DNA of 41,629 bases from Crocinitomix catalasitica ATCC 23190 (GTDB taxonomy: Bacteria; Bacteroidota; Bacteroidia; Flavobacteriales_D; Crocinitomicaceae). Made by a program: the position numbers and the translations under genes. A model generated the notes under the pieces. The model was not told the DNA's origin. It saw only the letters and a program-made list of their open reading frames with translations, and made no database searches. This document shows positions 34,120 to 41,339 of this stretch, piece after piece. Within the stretch, counting starts at the first letter, position 1. Each line of letters begins with the position of its first letter. Location of the stretch: NCBI RefSeq assembly GCF_000621625.1, contig NZ_JHXV01000038.1, positions 1 through 41,629 of the forward strand, given 5' to 3'.

Positions 34120-36009
34120 TTAATAGCGTCCTCCAATTTTACGGTCATTAATTTCTTCTATTGATGAAATTGGTAACTCATTTGGCATTTTGTTCATTCC
34201 GACAGTATCTGTTAAGGCTTCCATAAAGAAAATCAAAGCATCAATTTCAAGTGTCGTTAAATGTAATGAGTCGGCAGGTAATGTTGTATGCTCAGGAGCA
34301 ATTCCCCAACCATGACCGCCGCCAATATTATAAAAATCTACAACTTCTCTTAAATTGTCGAATACACCGTTGTGCATATAAGGAGCTGTTAATGCAACAT
34401 TTCGCAATGTTGGTGTTTTAACGGAGTGTTTGTAAAATGGAGCTTGATCTCTTGGACGACCATTTCCATATCGACCTAAATCAGGACTTAAAATGGCATT
34501 CTCTTTGTCATTTACAGCAGGTGTTCCCAAAACTTCCGTCTCCGTATCAATATAAAGTGGAGGAACATTACCGCTAAAAGTTGGAATGAAATGACAGGTT
34601 GCACATTTTGCCTTACCCGTAAAAATATTAAAGCCTTCTGCTAATTTTGGATTGGATTGATTCTCAAGCTTAATGTCTTTATCAAAATCACTATTGAATG
34701 ATCTTAAGGTTTGAATAAAACTACTTAAACTCGCTACAATGGTGTATCGACTGATATCTTTAATACTCGGATAGGCAGATTCAAATTTGTTTACATAGTC
34801 GTCACATGATTTTAATTTGGCGATGAGTTCATCATAATTACTATTGAATTCGTTTTTGTTGAATAATACATGTTCTACTTGTTCTTCAGGGGTGGTTACT
34901 CGTCCATCCCAAAAGAGCTTTGTATTATAAATTGAATTTAATAGGGTGGGGGCATTTCTTTTTAATTGACTTGTTTTGTCAAATGCTAGACTGGTTCTTG
35001 CGCCATCAGAGAATCCAAGTTCAGGGTCGTGACAAGATGCACAAGATCTTTGGTTATTATGTGAAAATATAGGATCGAAGAATAGCAGGTGTCCGAGCTC
35101 AGCGCGTTGTTCGACATTCCCAGAATTAGAATATTGTGAGAAATATTTATAATTTAAGAAATCAGTATCAAAAATATTGGTGGTTTCATAATTTACACTG
35201 AATTCGGACTTGCTTACTAAATCACGTGTTTCAATGTGTAATTCTTTTTGTACTTGTAGTAAATAACCATACATGGGATTGATAAAGTTTTTAATAAAAC
35301 CATAACGATCAAAGGATTCAAAATTTACATTTATTAAATAGGAATTTCCTTTCTCAAAATATCTTTTGAATTGAACCAATTGGTCTGCATTGAGGTAGCT
35401 TGCGTAAGCATCTAGTATTTGTTCGAGTGCTTGCACTGAAGTTTTAATCTCTGCAATTGTATTGATGGTTGTTGGTGTGTCGAAACCCGTAATTCCTAAA
35501 GCTGCAATTGTAATTAAACTCTCTCTGCTTGCCTCAATTATCATGCGCTCATTATAACGTTCACGTTGCAGTCCTGGAAGAATAGCTTTCAGTTTAATCA
35601 CTAATTCATCTGTTAGTTGATGATAGCTTTCAAAATCTTCCTCAAATAAAACCTCCTCCATGATTTGGAAACCAGCAGGCTCCATAATTACCAGACTAGG
35701 TGCTTTTGGTTCAACTTGCGGTAGTGGTGCACCATTGATATAATTCTTTATATATTCTCGATCAAAATAGGTAAGCAATGCCTCACATTTTTTAAATGAG
35801 ATTCGAGCATTGAAGAATAGTTCTTGTTTGGTTTCCCAATTCGTTGTATGCTTTTTATTATCGTCCTGGATTGATTGGACAGATTGAATTAATTTATTGT
35901 AATTTTCAATTAATAGCACCTTGATAGTTGTTGCAGGTTTGATAGATGTAGCCCATGTTGAAGCTGTTGTCGATAACAATAAGAATAGTACGATTTTTTT
36001 CATTTTCAT
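34120..36009 (-). CDS. Periplasmic di-haem cytochrome c peroxidase (MauG/CCP family) with helical N-terminal domain
   Basis: I chose the ATG at 36009 (MKMKKIVLFLLLSTT, then a signal peptide), giving 629 residues; the open frame extends upstream but through the terminator of the neighbouring gene. Residues about 20-280 are a helical domain with no motif I recognise. The CCP module begins at GHLLFFDPIFS and has two haem c sites: CASCH (323-327) and CATCH (469-473), with TPTLRNVALTAPYMHNGVF for the second domain and a C-terminal LTTLEIDALIFFMEALT helix. The first haem is high-spin with an open site, the second an electron-entry haem, in the usual family layout. It reduces H2O2 or oxidises a substrate in the periplasm. 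The 147-base spacer after it precedes the START-like gene. Confidence 0.88.
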   Translation of the reverse strand: MKMKKIVLFLLLSTTASTWATSIKPATTIKVLLIENYNKLIQSVQSIQDDNKKHTTNWETKQELFFNARISFKKCEALLTYFDREYIKNYINGAPLPQVEPKAPSLVIMEPAGFQIMEEVLFEEDFESYHQLTDELVIKLKAILPGLQRERYNERMIIEASRESLITIAALGITGFDTPTTINTIAEIKTSVQALEQILDAYASYLNADQLVQFKRYFEKGNSYLINVNFESFDRYGFIKNFINPMYGYLLQVQKELHIETRDLVSKSEFSVNYETTNIFDTDFLNYKYFSQYSNSGNVEQRAELGHLLFFDPIFSHNNQRSCASCHDPELGFSDGARTSLAFDKTSQLKRNAPTLLNSIYNTKLFWDGRVTTPEEQVEHVLFNKNEFNSNYDELIAKLKSCDDYVNKFESAYPSIKDISRYTIVASLSSFIQTLRSFNSDFDKDIKLENQSNPKLAEGFNIFTGKAKCATCHFIPTFSGNVPPLYIDTETEVLGTPAVNDKENAILSPDLGRYGNGRPRDQAPFYKHSVKTPTLRNVALTAPYMHNGVFDNLREVVDFYNIGGGHGWGIAPEHTTLPADSLHLTTLEIDALIFFMEALTDTVGMNKMPNELPISSIEEINDRKIGGRY

Positions 36010-36058
36010 TTTGTATTGTTCCCCTACTATTTGCCAAAGGAGTAAACGTTTTTTACGC

Positions 36059-36091
36059 AAAAAGCCCTGCTTCTCATTAGAAAAGCAGGGC
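36059..36091 (-). terminator. Rho-independent terminator of the PhoX-like gene
   Basis: On the minus strand GCCCTGCTT (36091-36083) pairs with AAGCAGGGC (36072-36064) and is followed by TTTTT (36063-36059). It starts 18 bases after the stop of the PhoX-like gene, inside the upstream leader of the peroxidase gene. Confidence 0.88.
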
Positions 36092-36109
36092 GAATTGAAT
36101 GGGATCAAA

Positions 36110-37924
36110 TTATTGAACGATCAATTTTTTAGTTTCATTCTCAGCAGTTTTGATAAAGTAAATACCTTTAGATAAACCAGAGATATCAAATTTGTCAACT
36201 TGCGAGATTACATGAATTAATTTTCCATTTCCATTATAGATAGCAACATCAGTTAATTTATTGATGTATACCATATTGGTTGCTGGATTTGGATATAATT
36301 TTAAATCTGTAGCTTCTCTGTCGATATTAGGAATACCTGAGAAATCAGTATCAAATCCAGTTAAAGCAATTGTACAAGAGTTATTGTAAGGGAAAGGGTT
36401 TGCAGCGCTAGGGTGTTGAACGTTAAATAAAATCGTTTTCCCATCAGGAGTAGCTCTAACACCAGTAACTTCAGCACCCAAAGGTACTTCAGCAATACGA
36501 ATTAAATCATCAAGAGAAGGTGATGCAATTCTTGAATCTAACATAAATAATTCACAAGTACTGTTTGTATATCCAGCAGGCATACGTCCATTCGAACGAC
36601 CATTTAAATCTTCACAAATCAATAAATAAGTTACATCACCAATAGTGATTGTACCTAAACCATCAGGGTTTGTTAAATGCGTTGTTGGATAATCAGCTTC
36701 AGCAACATCTTCATCATAATCAGGACCACCTTCTAAATGAACAGTGATTTCGTTGGTTTCAACATCTAATTTTAAAATTCTACCGTAATAATCTACGTAA
36801 GCACCATCTCCTGGATCAGTAACACCTTGAGCAGTTGCTCTTGCAATGTGGTGTGCAGCATAAAGTCCGCCATCTTCGTGTGTTCCAGACCATCTTGAAC
36901 CTGGATTATCTCTACCTGTTTCAGTAAAGTAAACATCTCCATCACCTTCATTGTAAATTACCCATTCTAAACGGTTAAACATTGTCGCACCAGCTGCAAT
37001 AGCTATTGCTTGAAAATCTAACATATTATCTAAATTATTATTGTCTAACTCAACCCATTTTGTAGGTGCATCAGCTTTGTAGAAATATATTGTTCCTTCA
37101 GTAAAATCACCTGCTACGTCAGCAACGAATTTAGAGAATAAGCCAGGTGTATTATCAGCTCCCATATAAACTGTTTTATTGTCTGGCATTACTACACCAC
37201 CTTCAAACGGCTGTCTACCCCAGTTATATTGTTTTCTGATTGCGATTGCTTCTCTTGGATCAATTTCAACCATATAGTTAAGGTTTTCAACCTTCGTTAC
37301 AGTTTCTCCATCAGCCATTGCTATACCTGATCCAACAATTGTAAAATCACTTGTATCTCTAATACCTGACCCGTCTGCATATATTCCTGTATTACTTGAT
37401 TGCCACCATTCTTCAGCAGTCCAAATACGACCGTCAAACATAGATTGGATACCACCACAGTTCATTCCTGTTTCACCAACTTTGTTTGTGAAATCTACAT
37501 TGAAAAAATCTCCAGTTCTTCCGTCAGCTAATGTTTGAGAAACAACAATTAAAGTATCCGTTACAGGATCTCTTTTTACTTTGAAAGTTGTCATTCCACC
37601 GCCATCACCAATATTGTCATCTGCTGAAATCATTTCATGATTAACAGATAACCAACCTAAATCACTTGATTCAGTATCTTCTGTGAAACCAATGAAATCA
37701 TGCCATTGTTTAGCAACAAAAGATCCTGCTGGATTGCCATAAGTATCTGTTGTTTGTACTTCGTGAACACCACCAATAAAAAGAACTTGTTTATAGATTG
37801 GTGATTCCGGTACAATTACCGTTTCAGTTTCGATTGTGAAATCGAAGTGTGGATCAAATCCTAGTTGGGCATAACTTGCAGTACCTGCTAATATCAGAGA
37901 TGCAAAAAATAATTTTCTTTTCAT
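36110..37924 (-). CDS. PhoX-family (DUF839) secreted phosphatase-like protein with T9SS type A sorting domain
   Basis: The 604-residue protein has a signal peptide (1-19, cleavage ASYA/Q). Family landmarks of PhoX are present: LGWLSVNHEM, GMNCGGIQSMFDGRIWTAEEWW (like the NC-x-GG-x-TPW-x-TW-x-xCEE block), VYMGADNTPGLFSKFVAD, GTIYFYKAD, HLTNPDGLGTI and YLLICEDLNGRSNGRMP. Genuine PhoX enzymes use Ca and Fe; here the CEE Cys is replaced by A in TAEEWW, so catalytic activity is uncertain. The last 75 residues form a T9SS type A domain: LKLYPNPATNMVYINKL, then LSKGIYFIKTAENETKKLIVQ. It is exported and sorted to the surface or released. The terminator follows directly and a candidate promoter precedes it. 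Confidence 0.85.
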   Translation of the reverse strand: MKRKLFFASLILAGTASYAQLGFDPHFDFTIETETVIVPESPIYKQVLFIGGVHEVQTTDTYGNPAGSFVAKQWHDFIGFTEDTESSDLGWLSVNHEMISADDNIGDGGGMTTFKVKRDPVTDTLIVVSQTLADGRTGDFFNVDFTNKVGETGMNCGGIQSMFDGRIWTAEEWWQSSNTGIYADGSGIRDTSDFTIVGSGIAMADGETVTKVENLNYMVEIDPREAIAIRKQYNWGRQPFEGGVVMPDNKTVYMGADNTPGLFSKFVADVAGDFTEGTIYFYKADAPTKWVELDNNNLDNMLDFQAIAIAAGATMFNRLEWVIYNEGDGDVYFTETGRDNPGSRWSGTHEDGGLYAAHHIARATAQGVTDPGDGAYVDYYGRILKLDVETNEITVHLEGGPDYDEDVAEADYPTTHLTNPDGLGTITIGDVTYLLICEDLNGRSNGRMPAGYTNSTCELFMLDSRIASPSLDDLIRIAEVPLGAEVTGVRATPDGKTILFNVQHPSAANPFPYNNSCTIALTGFDTDFSGIPNIDREATDLKLYPNPATNMVYINKLTDVAIYNGNGKLIHVISQVDKFDISGLSKGIYFIKTAENETKKLIVQ

Positions 37925-37947
37925 TTTCTTTCGTTTTTATTTACCGA

Positions 37948-37955
37948 CAAAATTA
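37948..37955 (-). promoter_or_regulatory. Candidate -7 element of the PhoX-like gene
   Basis: On the minus strand these bases read TAATTTTG, a match to TAnnTTTG, 23 bases before the ATG. A -33 TTG is not evident. Confidence 0.35.
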
Positions 37956-38137
37956 CGTCGAGCGGCCCCGTCTTCTAATTACCTTGATCTTATTGTAAGA
38001 TTAAGAGTATACTATGCTATGTTATGAGAATTTAAAGAATTGTCCTATGTATTAATTCTAAATTAAATAATGAGGAGATTAATTTTTGTTCTGTATTAAT
38101 ACTCATTACTTTTCGTCACTTCATAGTGATATTGTCG

Positions 38138-38145
38138 TAAATTTG
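38138..38145 (+). promoter_or_regulatory. Candidate -7 element of the DEAD-box helicase gene
   Basis: TAAATTTG followed by C matches the TAnnTTTG consensus, 33 bases before the ATG at 38179. The -33 position has no TTG. Confidence 0.4.
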
Positions 38146-38178
38146 CATTTAAGTTTTAACAGCAAATAAATTCACATC

Positions 38179-39483
38179 ATGTCATCTATTTCCAATACCA
38201 CAAAATTAATTCTCGATAAACTTAAAATCGAAAAAATGAATCCAATGCAATTGGCTGCGACAGAAGCAATCAATACAAAGGAAGAAGTGGTTTTATTGTC
38301 GCCTACGGGAACAGGGAAAACATTGGCTTTTTTATTGCCGATCATTTCGAAATTAGATCCGACAATTGATGCTGTACAAGCTTTGATTATTGTTCCTACT
38401 CGGGAATTAGCGGTTCAAATAGAACAGGTTATTCGTGAAATGGGAACAGGTTTTAAAGTCAATGCAATGTATGGAGGCCGTTCTGGAACGCATGATAGAA
38501 TTAATATGAAACATGCGCCAGCGATACTAATTGGAACGCCTGGGCGATTAGCCGCAAATATATTTAGAGAGAGTTTTGATATCAGTAAAATTAAGACTTT
38601 GGTGCTTGATGAATTTGATAAGTCATTAGAGATGGGGTATGATGATGATATGATTGAAATTCTTGAAGCATTGACTTCGTTAGACCAGAAGATTTTGACT
38701 TCAGCAACTTATGGTGTTGAAATTCCTGATTTTGTTCATTTAAAACATCCTGAAACAATTAACTTTTTGAAAGATGAAAAGCCGTTGTTAACGATTCAAG
38801 TCGTAAAAGGATCGAATAATATGGATGCCCTATTGGATATTTTATCAAACATTGGAAACCAACCTGGCATTATATTCTGTAATTACAAAGATTCAATTAA
38901 AGAAGTAAGTGACTTTTTATTTGAAAACAAATTGAAGCACGGATTGTTTAATGGAGACATGGATCAGAAAGATCGTGAAACTTCTTTGATTAAATTTAGA
39001 AATGGAACGCATCAAATTTTAATAGCAACGGATTTAGCTGCAAGAGGAATAGATATTCCAGATTTAAAATTTATCATACACTTCCAATTGCCACAAAAAG
39101 AGGAAGAGTTTATTCATAGAAATGGTAGAACAGCCAGAATGAGAAAAGAGGGAACTGCTTATGTTATTCAAACAGAACGTGAGCGATTACCTGATTATTT
39201 GGCGAATGAAAAAGCAGTAGTATTCAAGAGAAAACAAATCGATTCGAATAGTGATTGGGCAACCTTATTTATTTCTGGTGGACGTCAAGACAAGATTTCA
39301 AAAGGCGATATCGCAGGATTATTCATTAAGGAAGGAAAAGTAAGTCCTGATGATGTTGGTGTAATAGAGTTGAATAGAGATTGTTCTTTCGTTGGAATTA
39401 AACAACATTTGGTGGAAGGTATTGTGAATCAATTTAACAATACGCGCCTCAAGAAGAAGAAGGTTCGTGTTAGAAAAATCTAA
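38179..39483 (+). CDS. DbpA-like DEAD-box RNA helicase
   Basis: The 434-residue cytosolic helicase has all core motifs: the Q-motif MNPMQLAA, I SPTGTGKT (41-48), Ia PTRELA (73-78), Ib GTPGR (119-123), II DEFD (144-147), III SAT (175-177), then ATDLAARGIDIPD and HRNGRTARM. Two are unusual: motif II is DEFD rather than DEAD, and motif VI is HRNGRTAR rather than HRxGRTGR. Residues about 362-434 (KISKGDIAGLFIKEGKVSPDDVGVIEL to the KKKKVRVRKI tail) look like the DbpA RNA-binding domain, which in E. coli recognises hairpin 92 of 23S rRNA. A role in large-subunit assembly follows from that domain. Its 3' end overlaps the convergent gene by four bases. Confidence 0.88.
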   Translation: MSSISNTTKLILDKLKIEKMNPMQLAATEAINTKEEVVLLSPTGTGKTLAFLLPIISKLDPTIDAVQALIIVPTRELAVQIEQVIREMGTGFKVNAMYGGRSGTHDRINMKHAPAILIGTPGRLAANIFRESFDISKIKTLVLDEFDKSLEMGYDDDMIEILEALTSLDQKILTSATYGVEIPDFVHLKHPETINFLKDEKPLLTIQVVKGSNNMDALLDILSNIGNQPGIIFCNYKDSIKEVSDFLFENKLKHGLFNGDMDQKDRETSLIKFRNGTHQILIATDLAARGIDIPDLKFIIHFQLPQKEEEFIHRNGRTARMRKEGTAYVIQTERERLPDYLANEKAVVFKRKQIDSNSDWATLFISGGRQDKISKGDIAGLFIKEGKVSPDDVGVIELNRDCSFVGIKQHLVEGIVNQFNNTRLKKKKVRVRKI

Positions 39484-40550
39484 AAGTTAATACCAAGATT
39501 AATACCGGCCCATATATGCCAATTTCTAGAATATTCGAAATATTCTTTACTTCTTCCTACGATATTATATTTAAAATAGAGGTTCTTATAACTAATCTTA
39601 AGTCCTGCTTCTAATTGCAATACAAGGCGGTGAATATCTTCATGATTTAATGTATAAGGACTCTTAATCCAAGGCAAACCTTCTAAAGCAGTATTGTGGA
39701 CTACCATTTGAATTTTAGTGAGGATATAAGGATTGATTTGAATTTGGCGAAGCTTTTTTCCTTTCGAATTCTCAAAAGGACTATGAAGTATTATTTTGAG
39801 CGGTGCTTTGGTTTTAGAACGAAGGTGAAAAGCGTCCAATTGCCATCCATAATTCAAATTTGTTTGATATATACCCGCATTCACTTCTGAGAAATGAGCG
39901 AATATTAACTGATCTAATTTTAATGTTTTTAAATCGTCAACTCGAATAAGATTTCTGGTAATATTTAGCTTAAAATTCGGAGCGAAGGTTGTTTTGTTTC
40001 CAATTTTATATTGCCATCCATTTGTCGGTTTACTGTCACCTATAGAATGAAGTGCTGATTGTACTTTTCCTGGTAAGGCAGATCCAATGATACCAAGACT
40101 TAATTCTGTGGTGAATCGTCTTTGTTTTTTTCGGTCGTATGCCGAATAACCGAATGAACCGTATATATAAGAACTGTAAGGTCTGTCGTTCAATATAATT
40201 AAGGAGTCGGATAAATTGTATGGGGTATATAATGAAGTGCCTAAAACAAAGATCCAATTGTGATCTGTTGCTTGAAAAGGGTTAAAAAGTCGAATTAAGT
40301 TCTCCGGATTTTTACTTTTACTTAAGAACTCGATTTCAAGACCTCCAGTATATTGTTCGTCACTATTAAACAAGAATAAAAAATCATCGTCAAAATGAAT
40401 GCCTATATATCGTCTTTCGTTTAGCGGTTGGAAATCGGCTCGTCTTTGAGCGTAACTAGAATTAACTCCGCTTAAAATACATAGGGAGGATAGTAATATC
40501 CCTATTGCGAACTGCCTGACTTTACATGCGGTGAAACTAATTTTAGACAT
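39480..40550 (-). CDS. LpxR-like lipid A 3'-O-deacylase family outer-membrane protein (DUF2219)
   Basis: The 356-residue protein has a signal peptide (about 1-35, ending SSYAQ). The mature part follows the LpxR/DUF2219 order: DDDFLFLFNSDEQYTGGLEIEF for the D-x-x-YT-x-G start, ILNDRPYSSYIYG, then LGIIGSALPGKVQSALHSIG with the His corresponding to the catalytic His, and PTNGWQYKIGN. It should be a 12-strand outer-membrane barrel that removes the 3' acyloxyacyl group of lipid A. The usual ND pair at the active site appears here as DD (FDDDF), so activity is not certain. It ends convergently with the helicase gene. Confidence 0.8.
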   Translation of the reverse strand: MSKISFTACKVRQFAIGILLSSLCILSGVNSSYAQRRADFQPLNERRYIGIHFDDDFLFLFNSDEQYTGGLEIEFLSKSKNPENLIRLFNPFQATDHNWIFVLGTSLYTPYNLSDSLIILNDRPYSSYIYGSFGYSAYDRKKQRRFTTELSLGIIGSALPGKVQSALHSIGDSKPTNGWQYKIGNKTTFAPNFKLNITRNLIRVDDLKTLKLDQLIFAHFSEVNAGIYQTNLNYGWQLDAFHLRSKTKAPLKIILHSPFENSKGKKLRQIQINPYILTKIQMVVHNTALEGLPWIKSPYTLNHEDIHRLVLQLEAGLKISYKNLYFKYNIVGRSKEYFEYSRNWHIWAGINLGINF

Positions 40551-40690
40551 TATTTATTTTGAAGAAAACGAATATAATAAAAATACTATCTAGTAGCTGA
40601 ATTTCAGTAAGATTCAAGCTTAAAAAAAAATAGAATTTTGTTCACATAAAATTTTTCCATTGCATATTAAACTTATTAAGAAAAATGAAT

Positions 40691-40698
40691 TATATTTG
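40691..40698 (+). promoter_or_regulatory. Candidate -7 element of the tRNA-Met gene
   Basis: TATATTTG, followed by CACCC, is a perfect TAnnTTTG match 48 bases before the tRNA. The nearest upstream TTG is 28 bases away, too far, so the -33 part is not resolved. Confidence 0.5.
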
Positions 40699-40746
40699 CA
40701 CCCGCAAAACAATCCTTTAATTGGTTTGCTTATAATATATTTTTTA

Positions 40747-40820
40747 GGCGCGGTAGCTCAGTTGGTTAGAGCGCAGGATTCATAACCCTGAGGTCGGGAG
40801 TTCAAATCTCCCTCGCGCCA
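40747..40820 (+). tRNA. tRNA-Met (anticodon CAT)
   Basis: The 74-base gene folds as a cloverleaf. The acceptor stem is GGCGCGG (40747-40753) with TCGCGCC (40813-40819), with the discriminator A at 40820. The D arm is GCTC/GAGC, the anticodon loop is TTCATAA (CAT at 40781-40783), and the T arm is GGGAG-TTCAAAT-CTCCC. CCA is not encoded. The last base pair of the anticodon stem is A-C, a small irregularity. The acceptor stem is fully paired, so it is not an initiator tRNA by that criterion; elongator Met is the best reading, although a lysidine-modified Ile tRNA cannot be excluded by sequence alone. Confidence 0.95.
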
Positions 40821-40823
40821 CCC

Positions 40824-40857
40824 AAAAACCAGAAAGTTTTACTTTCTGGTTTTTTTT
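40824..40857 (+). terminator. Rho-independent terminator after tRNA-Met
   Basis: A perfect 14-base arm (40824-40837, AAAAACCAGAAAGT) pairs with 40841-40854 (ACTTTCTGGTTTTT) around TTT, and the T run ends at 40857. It begins four bases after the tRNA. Confidence 0.93.
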
Positions 40858-40908
40858 CTCCCTACCCCAAATAAAGCTCGCTTTAATTTGGGGTAGGGAG
40901 AAAAAAAA
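40850..40908. repeat. Long near-perfect hairpin, bidirectional terminator-like
   Basis: The left arm at 40850-40877 (T8, CTCCCTACCCCAAAT, AAAGC) pairs with the right arm at 40880-40908 (GCTTT, AATTTGGGG, TAGGGAG, A8), with only one bulged base. The stem is about 28 pairs. It overlaps the T run of the tRNA terminator. Confidence 0.8.
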
Positions 40909-40961
40909 ACTGCATGTGCGCAGCACCTGCTGGTTTTTGATTGCAGCCCAACCCCCAAGAT

Positions 40962-40980
40962 TCGCGAGAGCAAATCTCCC
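40962..40980 (+). repeat. T-arm-like tRNA scrap upstream of the GIY-YIG gene
   Basis: These 19 bases match the tRNA-Met T-arm region (40794-40812) at 16 of 19 positions without gaps, including the last ten (CAAATCTCCC). No acceptor or anticodon arm accompanies it, so it is a remnant at most; the T-arm core is shared by many tRNAs. Confidence 0.5.
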
Positions 40981-40989
40981 AGCTACTTT

Positions 40990-40997
40990 TAACTTTG
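40990..40997 (+). promoter_or_regulatory. Candidate -7 element of the GIY-YIG gene
   Basis: TAACTTTG fits TAnnTTTG, 32 bases before the ATG at 41030. There is no clear -33 box. Confidence 0.25.
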
Positions 40998-41029
40998 ATT
41001 GTAATGCAAAAAATAGTACCTTATCCTAG

Positions 41030-41296
41030 ATGGAATTTGTTGTCTATATATTGTATTCTCAGAAAGCCGATAAAATATATATTGGCTTTACAAGTGATTT
41101 AATATCAAGAATATATTCTCATAATAATCTTCAAAAAGGGCATACACAAAAGTATCGTCCATGGTCTGTTGTATATGTTGAGTTCTATAACACAAAAATT
41201 GAAGCGATGCATCGGGAGAAAAATCTTAAAGGTGGGCAAGGTAGGGCCTGGATTCATGATCATTTAAACAAGGGCGCAGGATTCTTATCCGCCTGA
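41030..41296 (+). CDS. Stand-alone GIY-YIG nuclease-domain protein ending in tRNA-like sequence
   Basis: The 88-residue protein is a single GIY-YIG (URI) domain: FVVYILYS (Y6), KIYIGFTSDLISRIYSHN (Y17, G19, R27, H31), a YRPWSVVYVEFY strand and EAMHREKNLKGGQGR with the metal-binding Glu at E63. All usual catalytic positions are present, so it may be an active nuclease. Such small genes occur in multiple copies near tRNA genes in Bacteroidota genomes. The last seven residues and the TGA stop (41273-41296) are encoded by the start of the tRNA 3'-half-like fragment that begins at 41274, so the fragment provides the end of the gene. It stands 209 bases after tRNA-Met and 43 bases before the stop of the transposase remnant on the other strand. 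Confidence 0.85.
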   Translation: MEFVVYILYSQKADKIYIGFTSDLISRIYSHNNLQKGHTQKYRPWSVVYVEFYNTKIEAMHREKNLKGGQGRAWIHDHLNKGAGFLSA

Positions 41297-41316
41297 GGCG
41301 GACGGGAGTTCAAATC
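41274..41316 (+). repeat. tRNA 3'-half-like fragment (degenerate direct repeat of tRNA-Met)
   Basis: Three blocks match the tRNA-Met gene in the same order: GCGCAGGATTC (41274-41284 against 40771-40781, 11/11), CCTGAGG (41292-41298 against 40787-40793, 7/7) and CGGGAGTTCAAATC (41303-41316 against 40795-40808, 14/14). Between them the copy carries the palindrome TCCGCCTGAGGCGGA (41288-41302), which breaks the anticodon stem, and homology stops at 41316. It cannot make a tRNA. Confidence 0.75.
41288..41302. repeat. Short palindrome TCCGCCTGAGGCGGA inside the tRNA-like fragment
   Basis: Seven-base arms TCCGCCT and AGGCGGA surround a central G. The palindrome is GC-rich in an AT-rich setting and contains the stop codon of the GIY-YIG gene. 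Confidence 0.7.
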
Positions 41317-41339
41317 GGATCAAGACCAATTGTTGGGGA
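41317..41339. mobile_element. Probable terminal end of the ISL3/ISAon1-like insertion sequence
   Basis: The tRNA-like homology stops sharply at 41316, and the following GGATCAAGACC starts with GG, as many ISL3-group ends do. The opposite end is outside the window, so the terminal repeat cannot be confirmed. Confidence 0.35.

Noticed and set aside
36010-36108. N-terminal extension of the cytochrome c peroxidase to 36108
   Set aside because: The extra codons run through the terminator of the upstream gene, and the signal peptide begins only at 36009.
41271-41320. Second functional tRNA gene
   Set aside because: It has no D arm or acceptor stem, and the anticodon stem is interrupted by a palindrome, so no cloverleaf is possible.
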